This document shows positions 44,065 through 57,297 of a stretch of 64,000 nt of DNA, in pieces (position 1 is the stretch's first letter; the number at the start of each line of letters is the position of its first letter). The stretch is from Aphelocoma coerulescens (Eukaryota; Chordata; Aves; Passeriformes; Corvidae): the NCBI RefSeq assembly GCF_041296385.1, contig NW_027183604.1, positions 62,001-126,000 on the forward strand, in the 5' to 3' direction. A model generated the notes under the pieces. That model saw nothing but the letters and a program-made list of their open reading frames with translations. It did not search any database and was not told where the DNA came from. A program made the translations under genes and the position numbers.

Positions 44065-46257
44065 GGGAGCAGGAGCAGGGCTGGGGCTGCTCCCAAAGTT
44101 GCCCCGCCCCAATGCCAGAGCCGGACATATGCTGAGGGGGGGCTGGATCAGGCTTTATTGTCCAGCTGCATGCCAGGAGTGAGCACAAAATCTACCTGCA
44201 TTCTCTGCAGCATGCCATCCTGGAGCAGAGCCATTGCCAAAGGAAGCCGTGAGCCCGTGCCAAGCCAGTGCCGGAGTGGGATCCTAGCAGCACCTGTGGA
44301 AGCTGGGAGAGAGGAGCCCACCTGGAGCAGGTTCGTGCAGGATTAATCATCCCGTGGCTTCCCACCAGGGTCCTGTTGCTTCCAAAAGGCCCCACAGTGT
44401 CACTGTGGCCCCTCGGTTCCACCAGGTTCCATAGCGTCACTGTGGTGCCCAGGGTTCCGTCAGCTTCGCCAGCATCCCCACGGTCTGCAGAGCTCCCCGA
44501 GCTTCTGTGGTGTCACAGTGGAGGCAGGGTTGCATCAGGTTCCATAGCATCAGCACGGTCTCCAGGGCTCCCAGAGGTTCTGTGGTGTCACAGTGGAGGC
44601 AGGGTTGCATCAGGTTCCATAGCATCACCACAGTCTCCAGGGCTCCCTGAGCTTCTGTGGTGTCACAGTGGAGGCAGGGTTGCATCAGGTTCCATAGCAT
44701 CAGCACGGTCTCCAGGGCTCCCAGAGGTTCTGTGGTGTCACAGAGGAGGCAGGGTTGCATCAGGTTCCATAGCATCAGCACGGTCTCCAGGGCTCCCCTG
44801 AGCTTCTGTGGTGGTGTCACAGAGGAGCCAGGCTTCCTTGTAGTTCCCCAGCATCACAAAGGCTCTCCTGGGAGCCACGGGTCACAAAGCACCGTGGGCT
44901 CTGTGCAGCCCCGCTGTGTCACAATGGCCGCTGGCTTCCACGAGCCCCCGCAGTGTCCCAGTGGGCCCCGTGGCTTTAGGAGTGGGTGGCTGGGAGTTGG
45001 TGCCAGCGGCTGGGGGAGCAGCAGCAGGGACTGTGTGTGGACAGTGCCATGGCCACTTGTGTGGCCACTGGTGTCTCTGTGCCAGGCACAGCCGTGGTGT
45101 GTAACACCGGCTCTGGGTCCTTTGGCTGTGCAGGTGGCAGTCACGGCCTGGAGCAGGGCTGCTCCCGGGGGACAGCCTGGGGCAGGAGGCTGCTGGAGAT
45201 TCATTCCCCACACTCCTTGTCATGAGGTGCTCAGAGTGATTGGAAAGGCTGTTGGCAGCAGGCAGTTCTCTGGGTTCAAGCTGTGGAGCTGTCAGCGGGA
45301 ATGCAAAGGCCAAGCTGGTGAGCCTTTTGTCCTGGTGCCTTTAGTGTGTGAGCAGTCCCTGGTGCCGTTGTCTTTGGATCCTGAGTGTGGGAGAGGCAAG
45401 GCTTAGGATGGTGCGTAGAGCTGAGAAGGAAAGTGCCGAGAGCAGCGTGTGTGCTGCTGCTTTGAGGGGTGCAGTTGAAGTTGTAGGCAGCAAGAGCTTT
45501 CTCAGCTGGCCCTTTTGTGAGCTCTGCTTTTGCCAGATGACTTCCATCTTACCCTCTTACCATCTTAGCCTCTCATTTTTGCATATCCCAAACCCCCTTC
45601 CAAACATCCAGCAGCTGCTTGTAAAGAAGAAGTCCTAGAACAAAAAGCCAGTGCTGCCTTTCATAGCCCCTTTGCTGTCTATGAAGTAGAGGAAAGAAGC
45701 TAGTGAGACGCACTTTCTTTCTCAACTCCATAGAGCGCATCCTTCTCTCAAGGTGGCAGAGTCCTTGGCGGAAGTGAAGCATCTGCAGCTGCAGTTCAGA
45801 CTGAGAGATGTGCCAGGACAGGAAACATTTGCTGACCTTCCCTGTTCCCTGTGCAACATGATTCTCGCATCCCAGTCACTTTCACATACCTTCGGTATCC
45901 CTGAGTCCAAGCAGCTAAAGCTCACAGAGACAGAAGTGTCAGGAAGGAAAACGTTCCAAAAGCACCCCCTTCTCTTATCAGCATATAAATTGTGCACAAC
46001 AGGCTGCGGCACCGAACCTTCCTTCTCAGATAGACATGCCATCACACTTTTCACTCTTGCAGCTCGGTTGAAAAGCTCCAGCAGCTGCTCCCGCAATAGC
46101 AAAAGGTTCTAGAAGTGAAAGCCAGTTTGGGGCTGCACCTTCTCCTTGCCGCATGTAAGCCACACCAAACTCCCTGATGCACTCTGTCCTCCCCTTCTCA
46201 AAGGAGTAGACGGTGGCATCAGGACACACCTGTGTCCCAGCAGCTGGGTGCCCAGCC
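44065..46257 (+). repeat. Macrosatellite unit 18, 2193 bp
   Basis: Four monomers at 44499-44798, with the left-array type of fused last monomer (ttccatagcatcagcacggt). It has ggaagctgggagag near 44300 and is nearly identical to unit 19. Confidence 0.95.
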
Positions 46258-48450
46258 GGGAGCAGGAGCAGGGCTGGGGCTGCTCCCAAAGTTGCCCCGC
46301 CCCAATGCCAGAGCCGGACATATGCTGAGGGGGGGCTGGATCAGGCTTTATTGTCCAGCTGCATGCCAGGAGTGAGCACAAAATCTACCTGCATTCTCTG
46401 CAGCATGCCATCCTGGAGCAGAGCCATTGCCAAAGGAAGCCGTGAGCCCGTGCCAAGCCAGTGCCGGAGTGGGATCCTAGCAGCACCTGTGGAAGCTGGG
46501 AGAGAGGAGCCCACCTGGAGCAGGTTCGTGCAGGATTAATCATCCCGTGGCTTCCCACCAGGGTCCTGTTGCTTCCAAAAGGCCCCACAGTGTCACTGTG
46601 GCCCCTCGGTTCCACCAGGTTCCATAGCGTCACTGTGGTGCCCAGGGTTCCGTCAGCTTCGCCAGCATCCCCACGGTCTGCAGAGCTCCCCGAGCTTCTG
46701 TGGTGTCACAGTGGAGGCAGGGTTGCATCAGGTTCCATAGCATCAGCACGGTCTCCAGGGCTCCCAGAGGTTCTGTGGTGTCACAGTGGAGGCAGGGTTG
46801 CATCAGGTTCCATAGCATCACCACAGTCTCCAGGGCTCCCTGAGCTTCTGTGGTGTCACAGTGGAGGCAGGGTTGCATCAGGTTCCATAGCATCAGCACG
46901 GTCTCCAGGGCTCCCAGAGGTTCTGTGGTGTCACAGAGGAGGCAGGGTTGCATCAGGTTCCATAGCATCAGCACGGTCTCCAGGGCTCCCCTGAGCTTCT
47001 GTGGTGGTGTCACAGAGGAGCCAGGCTTCCTTGTAGTTCCCCAGCATCACAAAGGCTCTCCTGGGAGCCACGGGTCACAAAGCACCGTGGGCTCTGTGCA
47101 GCCCCGCTGTGTCACAATGGCCGCTGGCTTCCACGAGCCCCCGCAGTGTCCCAGTGGGCCCCGTGGCTTTAGGAGTGGGTGGCTGGGAGTTGGTGCCAGC
47201 GGCTGGGGGAGCAGCAGCAGGGACTGTGTGTGGACAGTGCCATGGCCACTTGTGTGGCCACTGGTGTCTCTGTGCCAGGCACAGCCGTGGTGTGTAACAC
47301 CGGCTCTGGGTCCTTTGGCTGTGCAGGTGGCAGTCACGGCCTGGAGCAGGGCTGCTCCCGGGGGACAGCCTGGGGCAGGAGGCTGCTGGAGATTCATTCC
47401 CCACACTCCTTGTCATGAGGTGCTCAGAGTGATTGGAAAGGCTGTTGGCAGCAGGCAGTTCTCTGGGTTCAAGCTGTGGAGCTGTCAGCGGGAATGCAAA
47501 GGCCAAGCTGGTGAGCCTTTTGTCCTGGTGCCTTTAGTGTGTGAGCAGTCCCTGGTGCCGTTGTCTTTGGATCCTGAGTGTGGGAGAGGCAAGGCTTAGG
47601 ATGGTGCGTAGAGCTGAGAAGGAAAGTGCCGAGAGCAGCGTGTGTGCTGCTGCTTTGAGGGGTGCAGTTGAAGTTGTAGGCAGCAAGAGCTTTCTCAGCT
47701 GGCCCTTTTGTGAGCTCTGCTTTTGCCAGATGACTTCCATCTTACCCTCTTACCATCTTAGCCTCTCATTTTTGCATATCCCAAACCCCCTTCCAAACAT
47801 CCAGCAGCTGCTTGTAAAGAAGAAGTCCTAGAACAAAAAGCCAGTGCTGCCTTTCATAGCCCCTTTGCTGTCTATGAAGTAGAGGAAAGAAGCTAGTGAG
47901 ACGCACTTTCTTTCTCAACTCCATAGAGCGCATCCTTCTCTCAAGGTGGCAGAGTCCTTGGCGGAAGTGAAGCATCTGCAGCTGCAGTTCAGACTGAGAG
48001 ATGTGCCAGGACAGGAAACATTTGCTGACCTTCCCTGTTCCCTGTGCAACATGATTCTCGCATCCCAGTCACTTTCACATACCTTCGGTATCCCTGAGTC
48101 CAAGCAGCTAAAGCTCACAGAGACAGAAGTGTCAGGAAGGAAAACGTTCCAAAAGCACCCCCTTCTCTTATCAGCATATAAATTGTGCACAACAGGCTGC
48201 GGCACCGAACCTTCCTTCTCAGATAGACATGCCATCACACTTTTCACTCTTGCAGCTCGGTTGAAAAGCTCCAGCAGCTGCTCCCGCAATAGCAAAAGGT
48301 TCTAGAAGTGAAAGCCAGTTTGGGGCTGCACCTTCTCCTTGCCGCATGTAAGCCACACCAAACTCCCTGATGCACTCTGTCCTCCCCTTCTCAAAGGAGT
48401 AGACGGTGGCATCAGGACACACCTGTGTCCCAGCAGCTGGGTGCCCAGCC
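46258..48450 (+). repeat. Macrosatellite unit 19, 2193 bp
   Basis: Four monomers at 46692-46991. It is a near-twin of unit 18, including ggaagctgggagag near 46493, consistent with a recent single-unit duplication. Confidence 0.95.
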
Positions 48451-50718
48451 GGGAGCAGGAGCAGGGCTGGGGCTGCTCCCAAAGTTGCCCCGCCCCAATG
48501 CCAGAGCCGGACATATGCTGAGGGGGGGCTGGATCAGGCTTTATTGTCCAGCTGCATGCCAGGAGTGAGCACAAAATCTACCTGCATTCTCTGCAGCATG
48601 CCATCCTGGAGCAGAGCCATTGCCAAAGGAAGCCGTGAGCCCGTGCCAAGCCAGTGCCGGAGTGGGATCCTAGCAGCACCTGTGGAAGCCGGGAGAGAGG
48701 AGCCCACCTGGAGCAGGTTCGTGCAGGATTAATCATCCCGTGGCTTCCCACCAGGGTCCTGTTGCTTCCAAAAGGCCCCACAGTGTCACTGTGGCCCCTC
48801 GGTTCCACCAGGTTCCATAGCGTCACTGTGGTGCCCAGGGTTCCGTCAGCTTCGCCAGCATCCCCACGGTCTGCAGAGCTCCCCGAGCTTCTGTGGTGTC
48901 ACAGTGGAGGCAGGGTTGCATCAGGTTCCATAGCATCAGCACGGTCTCCAGGGCTCCCAGAGGTTCTGTGGTGTCACAGTGGAGGCAGGGTTGCATCAGG
49001 TTCCATAGCATCACCACAGTCTCCAGGGCTCCCTGAGCTTCTGTGGTGTCACAGTGGAGGCAGGGTTGCATCAGGTTCCATAGCATCAGCACGGTCTCCA
49101 GGGCTCCCAGAGGTTCTGTGGTGTCACAGAGGAGGCAGGGTTGCATCAGGTTCCATAGCATCACCACGGTCTCCAGGGCTCCAAGAGCTTCTGTGGTGTC
49201 ACAGAGGAGGCAGGGTTGCATCAGGTTCAATAGCATCAGCACAGTCTCCAGGGCTCCCCTGAGCTTCTGTGGTGGTGTCACAGAGGAGCCAGGCTTCCTT
49301 GTAGTTCCCCAGCATCACAAAGGCTCTCCTGGGAGCCACGGGTCACAAAGCACCGTGGGCTCTGTGCAGCCCCGCTGTGTCACAATGGCCGCTGGCTTCC
49401 ACGAGCCCCCGCAGTGTCCCAGTGGGCCCCGTGGCTTTAGGAGTGGGTGGCTGGGAGTTGGTGCCAGCGGCTGGGGGAGCAGCAGCAGGGACTGTGTGTG
49501 GACAGTGCCATGGCCACTTGTGTGGCCACTGGTGTCTCTGTGCCAGGCACAGCCGTGGTGTGTAACACCGGCTCTGGGTCCTTTGGCTGTGCAGGTGGCA
49601 GTCACGGCCTGGAGCAGGGCTGCTCCCGGGGGACAGCCTGGGGCAGGAGGCTGCTGGAGATTCATTCCCCACACTCCTTGTCATGAGGTGCTCAGAGTGA
49701 TTGGAAAGGCTGTTGGCAGCAGGCAGTTCTCTGGGTTCAAGCTGTGGAGCTGTCAGCGGGAATGCAAAGGCCAAGCTGGTGAGCCTTTTGTCCTGGTGCC
49801 TTTAGTGTGTGAGCAGTCCCTGGTGCCGTTGTCTTTGGATCCTGAGTGTGGGAGAGGCAAGGCTTAGGATGGTGCGTAGAGCTGAGAAGGAAAGTGCCGA
49901 GAGCAGCGTGTGTGCTGCTGCTTTGAGGGGTGCAGTTGAAGTTGTAGGCAGCAAGAGCTTTCTCAGCTGGCCCTTTTGTGAGCTCTGCTTTTGCCAGATG
50001 ACTTCCATCTTACCCTCTTACCATCTTAGCCTCTCATTTTTGCATATCCCAAACCCCCTTCCAAACATCCAGCAGCTGCTTGTAAAGAAGAAGTCCTAGA
50101 ACAAAAAGCCAGTGCTGCCTTTCATAGCCCCTTTGCTGTCTATGAAGTAGAGGAAAGAAGCTAGTGAGACGCACTTTCTTTCTCAACTCCATAGAGCGCA
50201 TCCTTCTCTCAAGGTGGCAGAGTCCTTGGCGGAAGTGAAGCATCTGCAGCTGCAGTTCAGACTGAGAGATGTGCCAGGACAGGAAACATTTGCTGACCTT
50301 CCCTGTTCCCTGTGCAACATGATTCTCGCATCCCAGTCACTTTCACATACCTTCGGTATCCCTGAGTCCAAGCAGCTAAAGCTCACAGAGACAGAAGTGT
50401 CAGGAAGGAAAACGTTGCAAAAGCACCCCCTTCTCTTATCAGCATATAAATTGTGCACAACAGGCTGCGGCACCGAACCTTCCTTCTCAGATAGACATGC
50501 CATCACACTTTTCACTCTTGCAGCTCGGTTGAAAAGCTCCAGCAGCTGCTCCCGCAATAGCAAAAGGTTCTAGAAGTGAAAGCCAGTTTGGGGCTGCACC
50601 TTCTCCTTGCCGCATGTAAGCCACACCAAACTCCCTGATGCACTCTGTCCTCCCCTTCTCAAAGGAGTAGACGGTGGCATCAGGACACACCTGTGTCCCA
50701 GCAGCTGGGTGCCCAGCC
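48451..50718 (+). repeat. Macrosatellite unit 20, 2268 bp
   Basis: Five monomers at 48885-49259; the last reads cacagtctccaggg, as in unit 26. It lacks the gtcacagcctgg variant of its neighbours to the right. Confidence 0.95.
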
Positions 50719-52911
50719 GGGAGCAGGAGCAGGGCTGGGGCTGCTCCCAAAGTTGCCCCGCCCCAATGCCAGAGCCGGACATATGCTGAGGGGGGGCTGG
50801 ATCAGGCTTTATTGTCCAGCTGCATGCCAGGAGTGAGCACAAAATCTACCTGCATTCTCTGCAGCATGCCATCCTGGAGCAGAGCCATTGCCAAAGGAAG
50901 CCGTGAGCCCGTGCCAAGCCAGTGCCGGAGTGGGATCCTAGCAGCACCTGTGGAAGCTGGGAGAGAGGAGCCCACCTGGAGCAGGTTCGTGCAGGATTAA
51001 TCATCCCGTGGCTTCCCACCAGGGTCCTGTTGCTTCCAAAAGGCCCCACAGTGTCACTGTGGCCCCTCGGTTCCACCAGGTTCCATAGCGTCACTGTGGT
51101 GCCCAGGGTTCCGTCAGCTTCGCCAGCATCCCCACGGTCTGCAGAGCTCCCCGAGCTTCTGTGGTGTCACAGTGGAGGCAGGGTTGCATCAGGTTCCATA
51201 GCATCAGCACGGTCTCCAGGGCTCCCAGAGGTTCTGTGGTGTCACAGTGGAGGCAGGGTTGCATCAGGTTCCATAGCATCACCACAGTCTCCAGGGCTCC
51301 CTGAGCTTCTGTGGTGTCACAGTGGAGGCAGGGTTGCATCAGGTTCCATAGCATCAGCACAGTCTCCAGGGCTCCCAGAGCTTCTGTGGTGTCACAGAGG
51401 AGGCAGGGTTGCATCAGGTTCAATAGCATCAGCACGGCCTCCAGGGCTCCCCTGAGCTTCTGTGGTGGTGTCACAGAGGAGCCAGGCTTCCTTGTAGTTC
51501 CCCAGCATCACAAAGGCTCTCCTGGGAGCCACGGGTCACAAAGCACCGTGGGCTCTGTGCAGCCCCGCTGTGTCACAATGGCCGCTGGCTTCCACGAGCC
51601 CCCACAGTGTCCCAGTGGGCCCCGTGGCTTTAGGAGTGGGTGGCTGGGAGTTGGTGCCAGCGGCTGGGGGAGCAGCAGCAGGGACTGTGTGTGGACAGTG
51701 CCATGGCCACTTGTGTGGCCACTGGTGTCTCTGTGCCAGGCACAGCCGTGGTGTGTAACACCGGCTCTGGGTCCTTTGGCTGTGCAGGTGGCAGTCACAG
51801 CCTGGAGCAGGGCTGCTCCCGGGGGACAGCCTGGGGCAGGAGGCTGCTGGAGATTCATTCCCCACACTCCTTGTCATGAGGTGCTCAGAGTGATTGGAAA
51901 GGCTGTTGGCAGCAGGCAGTTCTCTGGGTTCAAGCTGTGGAGCTGTCAGCAGGAATGCAAAGGCCAAGCTGGTGAGCCTTTTGTCCTGGTGCCTTTAGTG
52001 TGTGAGCAGTCCCTGGTGCCGTTGTCTTTGGATCCTGAGTGTGGGAGAGGCAAGGCTTAGGATGGTGCGTAGAGCTGAGAAGGAAAGTGCCGAGAGCAGC
52101 GTGTGTGCTGCTGCTTTGAGGGGTGCAGTTGAAGTTGTAGGCAGCAAGAGCTTTCTCAGCTGGCCCTTTTGTGAGCTCTGCTTTTGCCAGATGACTTCCA
52201 TCTTACCCTCTTACCATCTTAGCCTCTCATTTTTGCATATCCCAAACCCCCTTCCAAACATCCAGCAGCTGCTTGTAAAGAAGAAGTCCTAGAACAAAAA
52301 GCCAGTGCTGCCTTTCATAGCCCCTTTGCTGTCTATGAAGTAGAGGAAAGAAGCTAGTGAGACGCACTTTCTTTCTCAACTCCATAGAGCGCATCCTTCT
52401 CTCAAGGTGGCAGAGTCCTTGGCGGAAGTGAAGCATCTGCAGCTGCAGTTCAGACTGAGAGATGTGCCAGGACAGGAAACATTTGCTGACCTTCCCTGTT
52501 CCCTGTGCAACATGATTCTCGCATCCCAGTCACTTTCACATACCTTCGGTATCCCTGAGTCCAAGCAGCTAAAGCTCACAGAGACAGAAGTGTCAGGAAG
52601 GAAAACGTTCCAAAAGCACCCCCTTCTCTTATCAGCATATAAATTGTGCACAACAGGCTGCGGCACCGAACCTTCCTTCTCAGATAGACATGCCATCACA
52701 CTTTTCACTCTTGCAGCTCGGTTGAAAAGCTCCAGCAGCTGCTCCCGCAATAGCAAAAGGTTCTAGAAGTGAAAGCCAGTTTGGGGCTGCACCTTCTCCT
52801 TGCCGCATGTAAGCCACACCAAACTCCCTGATGCACTCTGTCCTCCCCTTCTCAAAGGAGTAGACGGTGGCATCAGGACACACCTGTGTCCCAGCAGCTG
52901 GGTGCCCAGCC
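50719..52911 (+). repeat. Macrosatellite unit 21, 2193 bp
   Basis: Four monomers at 51153-51452. The last monomer starts gagcttctg, so the 75-bp loss broke at a different point from units 14 and 24, whose other markers it shares (gagcccccacagtg, gtcagcaggaatgc). It begins the second three-unit pattern. Confidence 0.95.
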
Positions 52912-55104
52912 GGGAGCAGGAGCAGGGCTGGGGCTGCTCCCAAAGTTGCCCCGCCCCAATGCCAGAGCCGGACATATGCTGAGGGGGGGCTGGATCAGGC
53001 TTTATTGTCCAGCTGCATGCCAGGAGTGAGCACAAAATCTACCTGCATTCTCTGCAGCATGCCATCCTGGAGCAGAGCCATTGCCAAAGGAAGCCGTGAG
53101 CCCGTGCCAAGCCAGTGCCGGAGTGGGATCCTAGCAGCACCTGTGGAAGCCGGGAGAGAGGAGCCCACCTGGAGCAGGTTCGTGCAGGATTAATCATCCC
53201 GTGGCTTCCCACCAGGGTCCTGTTGCTTCCAAAAGGCCCCACAGTGTCACTGTGGCCCCTCGGTTCCACCAGGTTCCATAGCGTCACTGTGGTGCCCAGG
53301 GTTCCGTCAGCTTCGCCAGCATCCCCACGGTCTGCAGAGCTCCCCGAGCTTCTGTGGTGTCACAGTGGAGGCAGGGTTGCATCAGGTTCCATAGCATCAG
53401 CACGGTCTCCAGGGCTCCCAGAGGTTCTGTGGTGTCACAGTGGAGGCAGGGTTGCATCAGGTTCCATAGCATCACCACAGTCTCCAGGGCTCCCTGAGCT
53501 TCTGTGGTGTCACAGTGGAGGCAGGGTTGCATCAGGTTCCATAGCATCAGCACGGTCTCCAGAGCTCCCAGAGGTTCTGTGGTGTCACAGAGGAGGCAGG
53601 GTTGCATCAGGTTCAATAGCATCAGCACGGCCTCCAGGGCTCCCCTGAGCTTCTGTGGTGGTGTCACAGAGGAGCCAGGCTTCCTTGTAGTTCCCCAGCA
53701 TCACAAAGGCTCTCCTGGGAGCCACGGGTCACAAAGCACCGTGGGCTCTGTGCAGCCCCGCTGTGTCACATGGGCCGCTGGCTTCCACGAGCCCCCGCAG
53801 TGTCCCAGTGGGCCCCGTGGCTTTAGGAGTGGGTGGCTGGGAGTTGGTGCCAGCGGCTGGGGGAGCAGCAGCAGGGACTGTGTGTGGACAGTGCCATGGC
53901 CACTTGTGTGGCCACTGGTGTCTCTGTGCCAGGCACAGCCGTGGTGTGTAACACCGGCTCTGGGTCCTTTGGCTGTGCAGGTGGCAGTCACGGCCTGGAG
54001 CAGGGCTGCTCCCGGGGGACAGCCTGGGGCAGGAGGCTGCTGGAGATTCATTCCCCACACTCCTTGTCATGAGGTGCTCAGAGTGATTGGAAAGGCTGTT
54101 GGCAGCAGGCAGTTCTCTGGGTTCAAGCTGTGGAGCTGTCAGCGGGAATGCAAAGGCCAAGCTGGTGAGCCTTTTGTCCTGGTGCCTTTAGTGTGTGAGC
54201 AGTCCCTGGTGCCGTTGTCTTTGGATCCTGAGTGTGGGAGAGGCAAGGCTTAGGATGGTGCGTAGAGCTGAGAAGGAAAGTGCCGAGAGCAGCGTGTGTG
54301 CTGCTGCTTTGAGGGGTGCAGTTGAAGTTGTAGGCAGCAAGAGCTTTCTCAGCTGGCCCTTTTGTGAGCTCTGCTTTTGCCAGATGACTTCCATCTTACC
54401 CTCTTACCATCTTAGCCTCTCATTTTTGCATATCCCAAACCCCCTTCCAAACATCCAGCAGCTGCTTGTAAAGAAGAAGTCCTAGAACAAAAAGCCAGTG
54501 CTGCCTTTCATAGCCCCTTTGCTGTCTATGAAGTAGAGGAAAGAAGCTAGTGAGACGCACTTTCTTTCTCAACTCCATAGAGCGCATCCTTCTCTCAAGG
54601 TGGCAGAGTCCTTGGCGGAAGTGAAGCATCTGCAGCTGCAGTTCAGACTGAGAGATGTGCCAGGACAGGAAACATTTGCTGACCTTCCCTGTTCCCTGTG
54701 CAACATGATTCTCGCATCCCAGTCACTTTCACATACCTTCGGTATCCCTGAGTCCAAGCAGCTAAAGCTCACAGAGACAGAAGTGTCAGGAAGGAAAACG
54801 TTGCAAAAGCACCCCCTTCTCTTATCAGCATATAAATTGTGCACAACAGGCTGCGGCACCGAACCTTCCTTCTCAGATAGACATGCCATCACACTTTTCA
54901 CTCTTGCAGCTCGGTTGAAAAGCTCCAGCAGCTGCTCCCGCAATAGCAAAAGGTTCTAGAAGTGAAAGCCAGTTTGGGGCTGCACCTTCTCCTTGCCGCA
55001 TGTAAGCCACACCAAACTCCCTGATGCACTCTGTCCTCCCCTTCTCAAAGGAGTAGACGGTGGCATCAGGACACACCTGTGTCCCAGCAGCTGGGTGCCC
55101 AGCC
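52912..55104 (+). repeat. Macrosatellite unit 22, 2193 bp
   Basis: Four monomers at 53346-53645. It carries gtcacatgggcc near 53767, the middle-unit marker of the three-unit pattern. Confidence 0.95.
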
Positions 55105-57297
55105 GGGAGCAGGAGCAGGGCTGGGGCTGCTCCCAAAGTTGCCCCGCCCCAATGCCAGAGCCGGACATATGCTGAGGGGGGGCTGGATCAGGCTTTATTG
55201 TCCAGCTGCATGCCAGGAGTGAGCACAAAATCTACCTGCATTCTCTGCAGCATGCCATCCTGGAGCAGAGCCATTGCCAAAGGAAGCCGTGAGCCCGTGC
55301 CAAGCCAGTGCCGGAGTGGGATCCTAGCAGCACCTGTGGAAGCCGGGAGAGAGGAGCCCACCTGGAGCAGGTTCGTGCAGGATTAATCATCCCGTGGCTT
55401 CCCACCAGGGTCCTGTTGCTTCCAAAAGGCCCCACAGTGTCACTGTGGCCCCTCGGTTCCACCAGGTTCCATAGCGTCACTGTGGTGCCCAGGGTTCCGT
55501 CAGCTTCGCCAGCATCCCCACGGTCTGCAGAGCTCCCCGAGCTTCTGTGGTGTCACAGTGGAGGCAGGGTTGCATCAGGTTCCATAGCATCAGCACGGTC
55601 TCCAGGGCTCCCAGAGGTTCTGTGGTGTCACAGTGGAGGCAGGGTTGCATCAGGTTCCATAGCATCACCACAGTCTCCAGGGCTCCCTGAGCTTCTGTGG
55701 TGTCACAGTGGAGGCAGGGTTGCATCAGGTTCCATAGCATCAGCACGGTCTCCAGGGCTCCCAGAGGTTCTGTGGTGTCACAGAGGAGGCAGGGTTGCAT
55801 CAGGTTCAATAGCATCAGCACAGTCTCAAGGGCTCCCCTGAGCTTCTGTGGTGGTGTCACAGAGGAGCCAGGCTTCCTTGTAGTTCCCCAGCATCACAAA
55901 GGCTCTCCTGGGAGCCACGGGTCACAAAGCACCGTGGGCTCTGTGCAGCCCCGCTGTGTCACAATGGCCGCTGGCTTCCACGAGCCCCCGCAGTGTCCCA
56001 GTGGGCCCCGTGGCTTTAGGAGTGGGTGGCTGGGAGTTGGTGCCAGCGGCTGGGGGAGCAGCAGCAGGGACTGTGTGTGGACAGTGCCATGGCCACTTGT
56101 GTGGCCACTGGTGTCTCTGTGCCAGGCACAGCCGTGGTGTGTAACACCGGCTCTGGGTCCTTTGGCTGTGCAGGTGGCAGTCACAGCCTGGAGCAGGGCT
56201 GCTCCCGGGGGACAGCCTGGGGCAGGAGGCTGCTGGAGATTCATTCCCCACACTCCTTGTCATGAGGTGCTCAGAGTGATTGGAAAGGCTGTTGGCAGCA
56301 GGCAGTTCTCTGGGTTCAAGCTGTGGAGCTGTCAGCGGGAATGCAAAGGCCAAGCTGGTGAGCCTTTTGTCCTGGTGCCTTTAGTGTGTGAGCAGTCCCT
56401 GGTGCCGTTGTCTTTGGATCCTGAGTGTGGGAGAGGCAAGGCTTAGGATGGTGCGTAGAGCTGAGAAGGAAAGTGCCGAGAGCAGCGTGTGTGCTGCTGC
56501 TTTGAGGGGTGCAGTTGAAGTTGTAGGCAGCAAGAGCTTTCTCAGCTGGCCCTTTTGTGAGCTCTGCTTTTGCCAGATGACTTCCATCTTACCCTCTTAC
56601 CATCTTAGCCTCTCATTTTTGCATATCCCAAACCCCCTTCCAAACATCCAGCAGCTGCTTGTAAAGAAGAAGTCCTAGAACAAAAAGCCAGTGCTGCCTT
56701 TCATAGCCCCTTTGCTGTCTATGAAGTAGAGGAAAGAAGCTAGTGAGACGCACTTTCTTTCTCAACTCCATAGAGCGCATCCTTCTCTCAAGGTGGCAGA
56801 GTCCTTGGCGGAAGTGAAGCATCTGCAGCTGCAGTTCAGACTGAGAGATGTGCCAGGACAGGAAACATTTGCTGACCTTCCCTGTTCCCTGTGCAACATG
56901 ATTCTCGCATCCCAGTCACTTTCACATACCTTCGGTATCCCTGAGTCCAAGCAGCTAAAGCTCACAGAGACAGAAGTGTCAGGAAGGAAAACGTTGCAAA
57001 AGCACCCCCTTCTCTTATCAGCATATAAATTGTGCACAACAGGCTGCGGCACCGAACCTTCCTTCTCAGATAGACATGCCATCACACTTTTCACTCTTGC
57101 AGCTCGGTTGAAAAGCTCCAGCAGCTGCTCCCGCAATAGCAAAAGGTTCTAGAAGTGAAAGCCAGTTTGGGGCTGCACCTTCTCCTTGCCGCATGTAAGC
57201 CACACCAAACTCCCTGATGCACTCTGTCCTCCCCTTCTCAAAGGAGTAGACGGTGGCATCAGGACACACCTGTGTCCCAGCAGCTGGGTGCCCAGCC
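55105..57297 (+). repeat. Macrosatellite unit 23, 2193 bp
   Basis: Four monomers at 55539-55838. The last has ttcaatagcatc with cacagtctcaaggg, so it is a shortened relative of units 16 and 17. Third member of the second three-unit pattern. Confidence 0.95.
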